Counted from the stretch's first letter, positions 1 through 5,962 are shown. The stretch is 6,134 nucleotides of DNA from Corynebacterium accolens (GCF_030515985.1 NZ_CP100376.1:815203-821336); one strand, 5' to 3'. A program made the numbers and translations. Notes: a model not told the origin generated them from the letters alone.

Positions 1-795
1 CCCGCCGCAGCCGCAACCGCCGGATCCACAACCGCATCCGCCATCGCCGCAGCCGCCGGACGGCATGTCAATAGCGGCGGTGAGCAGGGCCGTACCGGAG
101 ATCACGGAATCCTTGACCGGCAATTCGCCACGGTCCGCCGGCAGGCAGAGATCGAAGGGGAATAGCCCATCCATGACGAGGTGCGCGAATTTCTCACCGG
201 TGAGTTCATTGGTACGCCATTCGGCTTCCATCACCCGGGCGGCGAAGGTAGCCGCCGGCGTGGGGGCCTGCGCGCCGGAGCCAGAGGCGATGACGCGGGC
301 GCCCTCGGATTCAAAGAGGGCGGGGTATTCGCCGTTTTCGGCCTCGTAGGCGGCCGGGGACTCGTAGGTGGTGATATCGAGCCCCATGGCGGTCAGCGAT
401 ACCTGCTGCCATTCCTGCCGCGGTTCTTCTGCCAACAGCGGCCCCTGCGCGAGGTTCGCCGTGACCTGGGCCAGCGGCGTGCCGAAGGGATCGATGATGT
501 CCATGATCGCTAGCACGTCATTAAACATCTCCACGTGGGCGAAACCCTGCGTGACCGCGTCGAAGCCGATAAAGGTGGCGTAGGGTTCGACCGCCAAGAT
601 ATTAAGCTGGGCGCCCGAGGGGTCGCCGTATTGAATGAGCTGGCCACCGCGGACCTCGCCGGTAACGGCAAGGCGGTTCGTGGCGATGGCTGCTTCGACC
701 GCGTCCTGCCAGCGTTCGAAATCCAGGCCGATCGCCTGCATCTCGGTATTCTTCTTCTGGGTAGTAGTCGTTGGCCTAGGCTGCGTCGTTTCCAT
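1..795 (-). CDS. Conserved hypothetical protein with Gly/Cys-rich C-terminal tail (3' end cut by window edge)
   Basis: An open minus-strand frame runs without a stop from ATG at 795 to the left edge (265 codons seen). In-frame alternatives are ATG 804 and ATG 741. I chose 795 because a TACAAT hexamer (803-808) lies 7 bases upstream and there is no Shine-Dalgarno sequence, as expected for a leaderless transcript. The hexamer overlaps the 804 codon. After a Thr/Gln-rich start, residues about 20-235 look like one soluble alpha/beta region, with no signal peptide or membrane segment. From about residue 246 composition changes sharply to Gly with Cys (CGDGGCGCG and similar, five Cys in 20 residues), continuing past the edge. 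Such tails can bind metal or form disulfides, but nothing here shows which. I do not recognise the family. Codon use matches the neighbouring core genes. It is transcribed divergently from hflX with an 84-base gap. Confidence -1.
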   Translation of the reverse strand, partial: METTQPRPTTTTQKKNTEMQAIGLDFERWQDAVEAAIATNRLAVTGEVRGGQLIQYGDPSGAQLNILAVEPYATFIGFDAVTQGFAHVEMFNDVLAIMDIIDPFGTPLAQVTANLAQGPLLAEEPRQEWQQVSLTAMGLDITTYESPAAYEAENGEYPALFESEGARVIASGSGAQAPTPAATFAARVMEAEWRTNELTGEKFAHLVMDGLFPFDLCLPADRGELPVKDSVISGTALLTAAIDMPSGGCGDGGCGCGSGGCGCGG

Positions 796-802
796 AGGCA
801 CC

Positions 803-808
803 ATTGTA
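803..808 (-). promoter_or_regulatory. -10-like hexamer for the leftmost gene, probable leaderless start
   Basis: TACAAT on the minus strand matches the actinobacterial -10 consensus TAnnnT well. It lies 7 bases before the A of ATG 795, so that A could be the transcription start. No convincing -35 hexamer is visible, which is common in this group. There is no Shine-Dalgarno sequence between hexamer and start. Confidence -1.
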
Positions 809-867
809 TCGCTTTGTCCAGTAAGCCCGGAAACCGCAATTCCCGTTTTGCGGTCTAACGTGCCAAA

Positions 868-874
868 ATAGATA
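868..874 (+). promoter_or_regulatory. Possible -10 region of hflX
   Basis: ATAGATA ends 5 bases before the hflX ATG at 880, and the stretch 865-880 is distinctly AT-rich in a GC-rich context. A weak -35 candidate (TTTTGC, 846-851) lies about 16 bases upstream. No Shine-Dalgarno sequence precedes the ATG, so the transcript may be leaderless. The match is weak and unsupported by anything but position. Confidence -1.
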
Positions 875-879
875 GCAAT

Positions 880-2388
880 ATGAACAAATTTTCCCCGCAG
901 AATTCTGATAGCTCGGCGAGCAAGGACGAACTTCTCGCCCAGGCCTTCCGCGACCACGCGGACACCCCGCAGGAAACCACGCCCACCAGCGGCGATCTAG
1001 ATTTGGCCGAGCGCAATGCCTTCCGCCGCGTTACCCGCGAGACCTCCATCCGCGCCGAGGACACCACCGATGGCTACGAGGTGGAATACCGAAAACTGCG
1101 CCTCGAGCGCGTCATCCTCGTGGGCGTGTGGACCGAAGGCACCGTAGCGGAGGTCGAGGCCACGATGGATGAGCTGGCCGCCCTGACCGAAACCGCCGGC
1201 GCGGACGTGGTCGAAATGATCTACCAAAAGCGCGATAAACCGGACCCAGGCACCTTCATCGGCTCGGGCAAGGTCAAAGAGCTCCACGATATCGTCGAGG
1301 CCACCGGCGCCGATACCGTCGTGTGCGATGGTGAGCTGAACCCCGGCCAGCTCACGGCATTAGAGCGCGCGCTCAATACCAAGGTCATCGACCGCACCAT
1401 GCTCATCTTGGACATCTTTGCCCAACACGCAAAGTCCAAGGAGGGCAAGGCGCAGGTCTCGCTGGCGCAGCTGGAATACCTCTATACCCACACCCGCGGT
1501 TGGGGCGGCAATCTCTCGCGCCAGGCCGGCGGCCGCGCCGGTTCCAATGGTGGCGTCGGCCTGCGCGGGCCCGGTGAAACCAAGATCGAGACCGACCGCC
1601 GGCGCATTCGCACCGAAATGGCGCGCCTGCGCAAGGAACTGCGCGGGATGAAGACCGCCCGCGAGGTCAAGCGTTCCCGGCGCCAGTCCTCCACGATCGC
1701 CCAGATCGCCATCGCCGGCTACACCAACGCCGGCAAATCCTCGCTCATTAATGCCATGACGAACGCGGGCGTGCTTGTGGAAGACGCCCTATTTGCCACC
1801 CTGGATCCCACCACGCGGCGGGCCTCGCTTGCCGATGGCCGCCAGGTCGTCTTCACCGATACCGTCGGCTTCGTTCGCCACCTGCCTACCCAGCTGGTGG
1901 AGGCTTTCAAATCCACCCTGGAAGAAGTACTCGCCGCCGATATTATGCTGCACGTCGTGGACGGATCGGACCCGTTCCCGCTCAAGCAAATCGAGGCGGT
2001 CAATAAGGTCATCTACGATATCGTCAGCGAGACTGGTGAGCAGGCCCCGCCGGAAATCATCGTGATCAACAAGATTGACCAGGCCGACCCGCTCGTGCTC
2101 GCGGAGCTGCGCCACGTCCTGGATCATGAGGACGTCGTCTATGTTTCGGCGCGCACGGGGGAGGGCATCGACGAGCTGAGCGCGCGCGTGGAGCTCTTCC
2201 TCAACTCCCGCGATAGCCACGTTAAGCTGCAGGTTCCCTTCACCCGCGGCGATGTCGTCTCGCGCGTGCACGCCGAGGGCACCGTGCGCAGCGAGGAATA
2301 CACCGAGGACGGCACGCTTGTCGATGTCCGCCTGCCCGCCACCACCGCCCGCGAGCTCGCCGAATTCATCGTGGAGGAAGATTCCTAA
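880..2388 (+). CDS. hflX: Ribosome-dissociating GTPase HflX
   Basis: HflX is a translational GTPase of the TRAFAC/Obg-HflX group. It binds the 50S subunit and splits stalled or hibernating 70S ribosomes, especially under heat or antibiotic stress, and acts in the cytosol. The 502-residue product has the full family layout. Residues 1-70 are a variable acidic extension. The HflX N-terminal domain follows (about 75-205, with PDPGTFIGSGK at 121-131), then the Gly-rich loop and long basic coiled-coil linker (209-270, including GPGETKIETDRR). The G domain has G1 GYTNAGKS (280-287), G2 around T307, G3 DTVGF (327-331), G4 NKID (397-400) and G5 SAR (423-425). A short C-terminal domain ends the protein. 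All GTPase motifs are intact. ATG 880 is the only usable start, because a stop lies in frame at 856. The gene is complete and 32 bases upstream of uraA with no terminator between them. Identification is near certain. Confidence -1.
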   Translation: MNKFSPQNSDSSASKDELLAQAFRDHADTPQETTPTSGDLDLAERNAFRRVTRETSIRAEDTTDGYEVEYRKLRLERVILVGVWTEGTVAEVEATMDELAALTETAGADVVEMIYQKRDKPDPGTFIGSGKVKELHDIVEATGADTVVCDGELNPGQLTALERALNTKVIDRTMLILDIFAQHAKSKEGKAQVSLAQLEYLYTHTRGWGGNLSRQAGGRAGSNGGVGLRGPGETKIETDRRRIRTEMARLRKELRGMKTAREVKRSRRQSSTIAQIAIAGYTNAGKSSLINAMTNAGVLVEDALFATLDPTTRRASLADGRQVVFTDTVGFVRHLPTQLVEAFKSTLEEVLAADIMLHVVDGSDPFPLKQIEAVNKVIYDIVSETGEQAPPEIIVINKIDQADPLVLAELRHVLDHEDVVYVSARTGEGIDELSARVELFLNSRDSHVKLQVPFTRGDVVSRVHAEGTVRSEEYTEDGTLVDVRLPATTARELAEFIVEEDS

Positions 2389-2406
2389 AACTCGTGCTCC
2401 ATGGGC

Positions 2407-2412
2407 CATAAT
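2407..2412 (+). promoter_or_regulatory. -10-like hexamer between hflX and uraA
   Basis: CATAAT differs from TATAAT at one position. It lies 8 bases before the GTG start of uraA, which has no Shine-Dalgarno sequence. This suggests an own, near-leaderless promoter for uraA within the 32-base gap. The -35 region would fall over the hflX stop and is not recognisable. Read-through from hflX is also possible. Confidence -1.
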
Positions 2413-2420
2413 GGTGGTTC

Positions 2421-3701
2421 GTGAGCATACTAGGTTGGACCGTCCACGGCGACGGTAAGAAAATTGCACCAGGCGCCGTGGTCGCGCCCGAGGAACGACT
2501 AAGTTGGGGCCGAACCATTGGCATCGGCATGCAGCACGTGGTGGCGATGTTTGGTGCCACGCTGCTGGTGCCCACCCTGACCGGATTTCCGGTCAATACC
2601 ACGCTGCTGTTTTCCGGCATCGGCACCATCCTCTTCCTGCTGATTACGCGCAATCGCCTGCCGTCCTACCTGGGTTCGTCGTTTGCCTTCATCGCCCCGC
2701 TGACCGCCTCGCAGCAATACGGGATTGCGGCGCAGGCCGGATCCATTCTGGTGACCGGTTTGGTGCTGGTGGCGGTCGGTTTTGTGGTCAAGGCTGCCGG
2801 CAAGCGGGTGCTCGATGCTGTGATGCCGCCGGCGGTTACCGGCGCCATCGTCGCGCTCATCGGGCTTAATTTGGCGCCGAATGCGGCCGAGAACTTCGCC
2901 TCGCAGCCCTTGGTCGCAGGCATCACGCTGCTGGTTATTCTCCTAGCCACGGTTGCCGGGCGCGGCATGGTTTCGCGCCTGTCCATCCTCATCGGCGTGG
3001 TCGTCGGCTGGGTTTTCGCCGCCCTGACCGGTAATTTAGGCGAGGATGCCAGGGCTGCCATCGATGCCGCGCCGTGGGTAGGCCTGCCCGAATTTCACGC
3101 CCCAGAGTTCCATCTTTCCGCCATCGCCGTGGCCTTGCCGGTGCTCGTGGTGCTGATTGCGGAAAACGTCGGCCACGTCAAGGCCGTTTCTGAGATGACC
3201 AACCGCGACTTGGACGACCTTGCCGGCGATGCCCTGATTGCCGATGGCCTCGCTTCCTCCCTCGCCGGTGGTTTCGGCGGCTCCGGTACCACGACCTATG
3301 CCGAGAATATCGGCGTTATGGCCGCCACGCGCGTCTATTCCACGGCCGCGTATTGGGTTGCGGCCCTGACCGCTATTTTGCTGGCGTTCGTCCCGAAGTT
3401 CGGTGCGCTGATTTTCACCATCCCCACCGGCGTGCTTGGCGGGGCCACCCTCGTGCTCTATGGGCTTATCGGCATGCTGGGCGTGCGGATCTGGATGGAT
3501 AATGAGGTCAACTTCAATAACCCGGTGAACCTGACGGCGGCCGCGGTGGCCTTGATCGCGGGCATCGGCAACCTGACCCTGACCGTGGGTGGGGTGAGCT
3601 TGGAGGGCATCGCCTGGGGCTCTGTCGGCATCATCATTGCGTATCCCATCATGCGGCGGCTGTACGAAACCGTGGGCGAAGGCCACGACGCTAAATACTA
3701 A
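2421..3701 (+). CDS. uraA: Uracil permease, NCS2 (nucleobase:cation symporter-2) family
   Basis: This is a membrane transporter expected to import uracil with protons for pyrimidine salvage. The 426-residue length is normal for UraA-type NCS2 proteins, and the chain is almost entirely hydrophobic segments (first at about 34-51, last at about 386-410, consistent with the 14-helix NCS2 fold). Family signatures visible are QHVVAMFGATLLVP (38-51), SYLGSSFAFIAP (82-93), PPAVTG (136-141), AENVGH (247-252) and TTTYAENIGVMAATRVY (290-306). E248 and E295 correspond to the two substrate-binding glutamates known in E. coli UraA. The TTTYAENIG form is typical of uracil rather than xanthine or urate members. 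The GTG at 2421 is chosen because the N-terminal residues up to the first helix look like those of corynebacterial homologues I remember. The start has no Shine-Dalgarno sequence. The gene is complete and intact. Substrate assignment is by family and not proven. Confidence -1.
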   Translation: MSILGWTVHGDGKKIAPGAVVAPEERLSWGRTIGIGMQHVVAMFGATLLVPTLTGFPVNTTLLFSGIGTILFLLITRNRLPSYLGSSFAFIAPLTASQQYGIAAQAGSILVTGLVLVAVGFVVKAAGKRVLDAVMPPAVTGAIVALIGLNLAPNAAENFASQPLVAGITLLVILLATVAGRGMVSRLSILIGVVVGWVFAALTGNLGEDARAAIDAAPWVGLPEFHAPEFHLSAIAVALPVLVVLIAENVGHVKAVSEMTNRDLDDLAGDALIADGLASSLAGGFGGSGTTTYAENIGVMAATRVYSTAAYWVAALTAILLAFVPKFGALIFTIPTGVLGGATLVLYGLIGMLGVRIWMDNEVNFNNPVNLTAAAVALIAGIGNLTLTVGGVSLEGIAWGSVGIIIAYPIMRRLYETVGEGHDAKY

Positions 3702-3705
3702 ATTC

Positions 3706-3773
3706 TGTGGATAACTTTGTTGACCCCGCCGCGAAATAGCGCCGTGGCGGTACGGTTCGCGGCCTAATCCACA
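3706..3773. repeat. Inverted pair of DnaA-box-like 9-mers
   Basis: TGTGGATAA at 3706-3714 is an exact reverse-orientation match to the DnaA box consensus TTATCCACA. TAATCCACA at 3765-3773 matches it with one difference in the opposite orientation. With the flanking base, the two arms form a 10-base inverted repeat (one mismatch) separated by 50 bases. Between them lies a perfect 7-base hairpin-forming pair, CCGCGAA (3729-3735) and TTCGCGG (3756-3762), with no T tract. Only two boxes are present and no origin gene is nearby, so this is not evidence for a replication origin. Confidence -1.
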
Positions 3774-3827
3774 GGCCTTCGTGCGTGCGGTCGCGGCCGC
3801 GCCGGATTGTGCGTTGTACTAGGCGGC

Positions 3828-4547
3828 ATGAACGCACTCGACCGTTATTTAACCGCGCTGGGCCAAGGGATGGATATCATCGCCGCCGCCCGGGGCTTAA
3901 GCGAGCGTGATGTGGTGCAGCGCGGCGCCAGCGACATCGCCGCGCGCGAGGTGGTGCATCTTTGCGATGTCTATTTTGGCCGCTGTGCCTTTAGCGCCAA
4001 GCAACGCACGGCGCGCTCGACGACGCACCCGCTCGACGTGCTCAGCCTCATCGAAAAGTTCGCGCTGCGCGCTCGCACTCAGCGCGATGCTTGGGCCATA
4101 CGCTCCGAGTTATGTGAGTTCCGCGGAAGCGCCACTGCCTTGCGTAAGCGGGCGCGCGACCTTTTGCGGGAGCTACAGCCGCCCCGCACTCCGAAGAAAG
4201 GGGTGCGGATCACCCGCCGGCCGCGCGGACCGTGGTCGTTGACCATCACCGGGGAGTCCGCCGACGTCGCCGATATGCACTCTGCCCTTGATACCGAGCG
4301 CCCATTGGAATCGGTCAAATCCATCTTCTTCGGCGGGAAGTCTGGGGCGCGCACCACCGTCACTACGCAGGTGGTCATCACCTTGGACGAGCTCGACCGC
4401 ATCGTCGATGGCGATGGCGAGGAAATAACCCTGCAGCTTACCAATGGCTCGCGCATCAGCGGTGCCGACCTCGCGAGCCGCGTCTTAAGCGATCACGGGT
4501 ACATCACGCTGGTACACCCTGTAGAGGCCAGGGGCCAAGGTTGTTGA
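3828..4547 (+). CDS. HNH-endonuclease-signature family protein, C-terminally truncated (HNH domain missing)
   Basis: The 239-residue product resembles the N-terminal two thirds of the HNH-signature proteins found in multiple copies in corynebacteria (recognised from memory: DVVQRGAS, LCDVYFGR, QRDAWAIR, the ITRRPRGPWSL region, TLDELDRI, and LTNGSRISGAD at 205-215). Family members continue after a YxTLVHPVEG-like stretch into a Cys/His-containing HNH nuclease domain. Here the frame reaches HPVE (230-233), then reads seven foreign residues (ARGQGC and stop) that are the antisense of the integrase remnant. No HNH residues remain, so nuclease activity is unlikely. The start is ATG 3828, since the upstream TTG 3807 adds nothing recognisable. 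There is no clear Shine-Dalgarno sequence. TACTAG at 3817-3822 could be a -10 element. The gene is probably a pseudogene. It marks the boundary between core sequence and the accessory region on the right. Confidence -1.
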   Translation: MNALDRYLTALGQGMDIIAAARGLSERDVVQRGASDIAAREVVHLCDVYFGRCAFSAKQRTARSTTHPLDVLSLIEKFALRARTQRDAWAIRSELCEFRGSATALRKRARDLLRELQPPRTPKKGVRITRRPRGPWSLTITGESADVADMHSALDTERPLESVKSIFFGGKSGARTTVTTQVVITLDELDRIVDGDGEEITLQLTNGSRISGADLASRVLSDHGYITLVHPVEARGQGC

Positions 4548-4834
4548 TGGTGATCCGGTAGAGGTCTCGGGTGGTCTTGCGCACGGCCCGGGCGGCCCAG
4601 GCTTCCATGATCTGCTGGACGGTGCGCTTGCGGGCTGGGGTCGATCCACTCCTCGCGGTGAAGCGCGCGCACTTGCTCCTGGAGCCAGGCTTTGGCCTGC
4701 TTCTCGGTGTCGAAGGTCTTGGAGTGCTCCCGGTCGATGTTGTTCCGGTAGCGGGCTACCCAGCGGGTGCGGCCTTTGGTGTAGGTGCTGTCGGCCTTCT
4801 TGCGGGGTTTGGTGACGCGGCGTTGGATAGCCGT
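4504..4834 (-). pseudogene. Tyrosine-recombinase (phage-type integrase) remnant: start codon lost, frameshifted, 3' truncated
   Basis: The minus strand encodes the N-terminal part of an actinobacterial phage-type integrase. Residues about 14-66 form the arm-type DNA-binding module (TKGRTRWVARYRNN, KTFDTEKQAKAWLQ, EEWIDP). The core-binding region then begins in another frame (RKRTVQQIMEAWA, TTRDLYRITINNLGP). Dropping the T at 4636 (plus strand) rejoins the two frames as WIDPARKRTVQQ, so a single-base insertion there is the simplest lesion. An AAGGAG Shine-Dalgarno sequence (4841-4846) stands 6 bases before ACG (4832-4834), where a product starting MAIQRR would be expected, so ATG seems to have become ACG. 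Beyond about 4530 integrase similarity stops at the HNH-gene junction. The chance stop in the second frame is at 4504-4506. The catalytic Arg/His/Arg/Tyr domain is absent, so this integrase cannot be active. A related intact copy may exist elsewhere in the genome, but that cannot be seen here. Confidence -1.
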
Positions 4835-4888
4835 GCTATACTCCTTGGAGGTGTTTGATCCTCGTGGTGGGGGACAGGCCCGTTGTTT

Positions 4889-4921
4889 CCCCGGTGGTGC
4901 GCAGGCCATCGGGGGTTTTCT
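4889..4921 (+). terminator. Rho-independent-terminator-like hairpin, plus strand
   Basis: CCCCGGTGG (4889-4897) pairs with CCATCGGGG (4906-4914) with one mismatch around an 8-base loop, followed by GTTTTCT. The T tract is on the plus-strand side only, so it would stop transcription coming from the left, for example read-through from the HNH gene towards the minus-strand operon. It lies in the leader region of the integrase remnant. No plus-strand gene is seen immediately upstream of it. Confidence -1.
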
Positions 4922-4946
4922 CATTGGGATCCAAGCATAGCAAGGA

Positions 4947-4972
4947 GGACCACGGGTGATGTTCCCGTGTCC
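4947..4972 (-). terminator. Hairpin downstream of the putative toxin/immunity operon
   Basis: GGACCACGGG (4947-4956) and CCCGTGTCC (4964-4972) form a 9-base-pair stem with one bulged C and a 7-base loop. It begins 14 bases after the stop of the 107-residue gene. On the minus strand it is followed by TCCTTGCT, which is only moderately T-rich, so termination is plausible but not certain. The apparent plus-strand ribosome-binding sequence AAGGAGG here partly overlaps this stem. Confidence -1.
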
Positions 4973-4985
4973 CACTGTGCTGGGT

Positions 4986-5309
4986 TTATCCTTTTGGTAT
5001 GGGAGCGAAGGTTCCGTCTAGCACTATTTTTGCTGGACTCATTTTCGCTTCAACTGCTATGGATACGGCTTCGTCAAGATGTACAGCCATGAGAGAGATT
5101 GGATGGTTGTCATCCCTAGCGCATCTCTCAAAGTAGCCTATCCACTCTGAATCGGTTAGTGCTATCGGAATGGAACTGACTACGTTCTTGGCGTGACCTC
5201 GGACTATATTGACCCTTAACCCATCGTCATCTTCCATAAGATGGAGCCGCTTGTGGTTAGCAAAGTATGCCACGAGTTGCTCCTTGATGGAGTTGGCCTG
5301 GGGTGACAT
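4986..5309 (-). CDS. Small cytosolic protein, candidate immunity protein for the upstream secreted protein
   Basis: The product is 107 residues from ATG 5309, whose A is shared with the TGA of the upstream gene (TGATG). This suggests translational coupling. A GTG at 5318 would add three residues, but the ATG overlap is the better choice. It has no signal peptide or membrane segment and would remain in the cytosol. Visible features are an acidic patch EDDDG (26-30), a probable helix around TDSEWIGYFERCARDD (52-67), and a second helical stretch after LMAVHLDEA. I recognise no family. The immunity role is inferred only from size, cytosolic nature, strict pairing with an exported partner, and position as the second gene. 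It could equally be an unrelated prophage lysogeny-region protein. Confidence -1.
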   Translation of the reverse strand: MSPQANSIKEQLVAYFANHKRLHLMEDDDGLRVNIVRGHAKNVVSSIPIALTDSEWIGYFERCARDDNHPISLMAVHLDEAVSIAVEAKMSPAKIVLDGTFAPIPKG

Positions 5310-5827
5310 CAGTTGCACCCGTCATCCGTCGGAAAAGTGGTGAGCACTTCATGCTTGTCGGTCAGGATCGTCTTTGTTCGCTTTGTCTTGACGACTTCTC
5401 CAGAGTCCTTGTTGACGAGATAGATCTCTGAGCTGACACACCATTTGCCACCATCTTGCGGGGCAGTTTGATCGGGATTAGTGATGTTCTTGGTGAGCGC
5501 CATGTCTGCGATGTCGCGCCAGTTACGTCCCTCGATGTCGGCGAGTGTTTGCCACTGCGGGCCGTGGCGGTTGACAATGTGGCGGAATCCGACGTTCTCA
5601 GTTCCGCATTTCAGGGTGATGTCGCCAGCGCCAAGCTGGTTTTCTGGCGGCCCGTAGGGGCCACCGTGCCATGTGCGGATCACCTTGCCAATGTCTTTTG
5701 CTCCGTCTTGTGGGCAAGCGCCCCAAACCGCAGGATCTGGCATGTCAACAGCCTGCGCGGGGATCGTAGTGAGTGGGCCGAATACCGCTGCGCTAAGGCT
5801 GACCGCAAGTAGTTTTTTGATTCTCAT
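5309..5827 (-). CDS. Secreted protein with HIxxRH motif, candidate exported toxin (possible RNase)
   Basis: The product is 172 residues. Its N-terminus is a clear Sec signal peptide: basic RIKK (2-5), a hydrophobic core at 6-19, and an AQA signal-peptidase I site (24-26), with the mature protein starting at V27. There is no lipobox cysteine. The mature chain of about 146 residues has four cysteines (C38, C74, C130, C171), which could form two disulfides outside the cell. GFRHIVNRHG (80-89) supplies two histidines in a helix-like setting, followed by W92. A strand-rich C-terminal half follows, with CVSSEIYLVN, VVKTKRTKTI and VLTTFPT. This order (helix with HIxxRH, then beta strands with basic and Thr residues) is reminiscent of small BECR-type toxin ribonucleases, but that is a weak, memory-based likeness. 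ATG 5827 is preceded by AAGGAGG (5832-5838), a strong ribosome binding site at short spacing. GC is visibly lower than in the core genes, suggesting horizontal acquisition. Confidence -1.
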   Translation of the reverse strand: MRIKKLLAVSLSAAVFGPLTTIPAQAVDMPDPAVWGACPQDGAKDIGKVIRTWHGGPYGPPENQLGAGDITLKCGTENVGFRHIVNRHGPQWQTLADIEGRNWRDIADMALTKNITNPDQTAPQDGGKWCVSSEIYLVNKDSGEVVKTKRTKTILTDKHEVLTTFPTDDGCN

Positions 5828-5863
5828 GTCCCCTCCTTAACTAGTGGGACTGGGATATCAATC

Positions 5864-5892
5864 ATGGTAGGGTAGTGCCGCAGGTTTCACAA
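5864..5892 (-). promoter_or_regulatory. Promoter of the secreted protein / immunity-like operon
   Basis: On the minus strand TTGTGA (5887-5892) and TACCAT (5864-5869) are separated by exactly 17 bases. Each matches 4 of 6 consensus positions of sigma-A type hexamers. The -10 element lies 36 bases before the ATG at 5827, leaving a short leader that contains the AAGGAGG site. No operator repeat is obvious around it. Confidence -1.
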
Positions 5893-5927
5893 CCGAGAAG
5901 AAGAGATTCCCCTCACGTCAGATACGT

Positions 5928-5962
5928 ACGAAAGCGCCCCTGGCTTGCATGAGGTCAGGGGC
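5928..5962 (-). terminator. Terminator-like hairpin after the right-edge gene
   Basis: GCCCCTG and CAGGGGC (5956-5962 and 5936-5942) form a perfect 7-base-pair stem with a 13-base loop. On the minus strand it is followed by GCTTTCGT. It lies 22 bases after the stop codon of the gene entering from the right. It separates that gene from the promoter of the secreted-protein operon, supporting a separate transcription unit. Confidence -1.

Noticed and set aside
65..871. Several plus-strand frames over the leftmost gene
   Set aside because: The minus-strand frame is longer, unbroken to the edge, and has a plausible start and protein-like composition. The plus-strand frames are short, overlapping and low-complexity.
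1789..2469. A 226-codon minus-strand reading frame over hflX
   Set aside because: It is antisense to the intact, motif-complete GTPase. Its composition is what reversing GC-rich codons gives, and no ribosome binding site or domain is visible.
3036..3686. A 216-codon minus-strand frame over uraA, rich in His, Gly and Asp
   Set aside because: Antisense shadow of hydrophobic codons in the permease; no family resemblance.
3706..3773. A replication origin based on DnaA-box-like sequences
   Set aside because: Only two boxes are present, there is no AT-rich unwinding region, and no dnaA, dnaN or plasmid replication gene is nearby.
4835..4975. N-terminal extension of the integrase frame up to ATG 4975
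   Set aside because: The extra 47 residues are Pro/Cys/Arg-rich nonsense spanning two hairpins. The Shine-Dalgarno sequence at 4841-4846 places the true start at 4834.
4850..4990. An attachment site (attL/attP) beside the integrase
   Set aside because: No tRNA end or direct repeat could be found within the window; the other end of the element is not included.
4942..5022. Plus-strand AAGGAGG followed by GTGATG, suggesting a 21-codon gene
   Set aside because: The peptide is short and unrecognised, reads over the end of the minus-strand gene, and the ribosome-binding-like bases partly lie in an inverted repeat that explains them.
5456..5812. A 118-codon plus-strand frame opposite the secreted protein
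   Set aside because: The minus-strand frame has a signal peptide, strong ribosome binding site and promoter; the plus frame has none of these.
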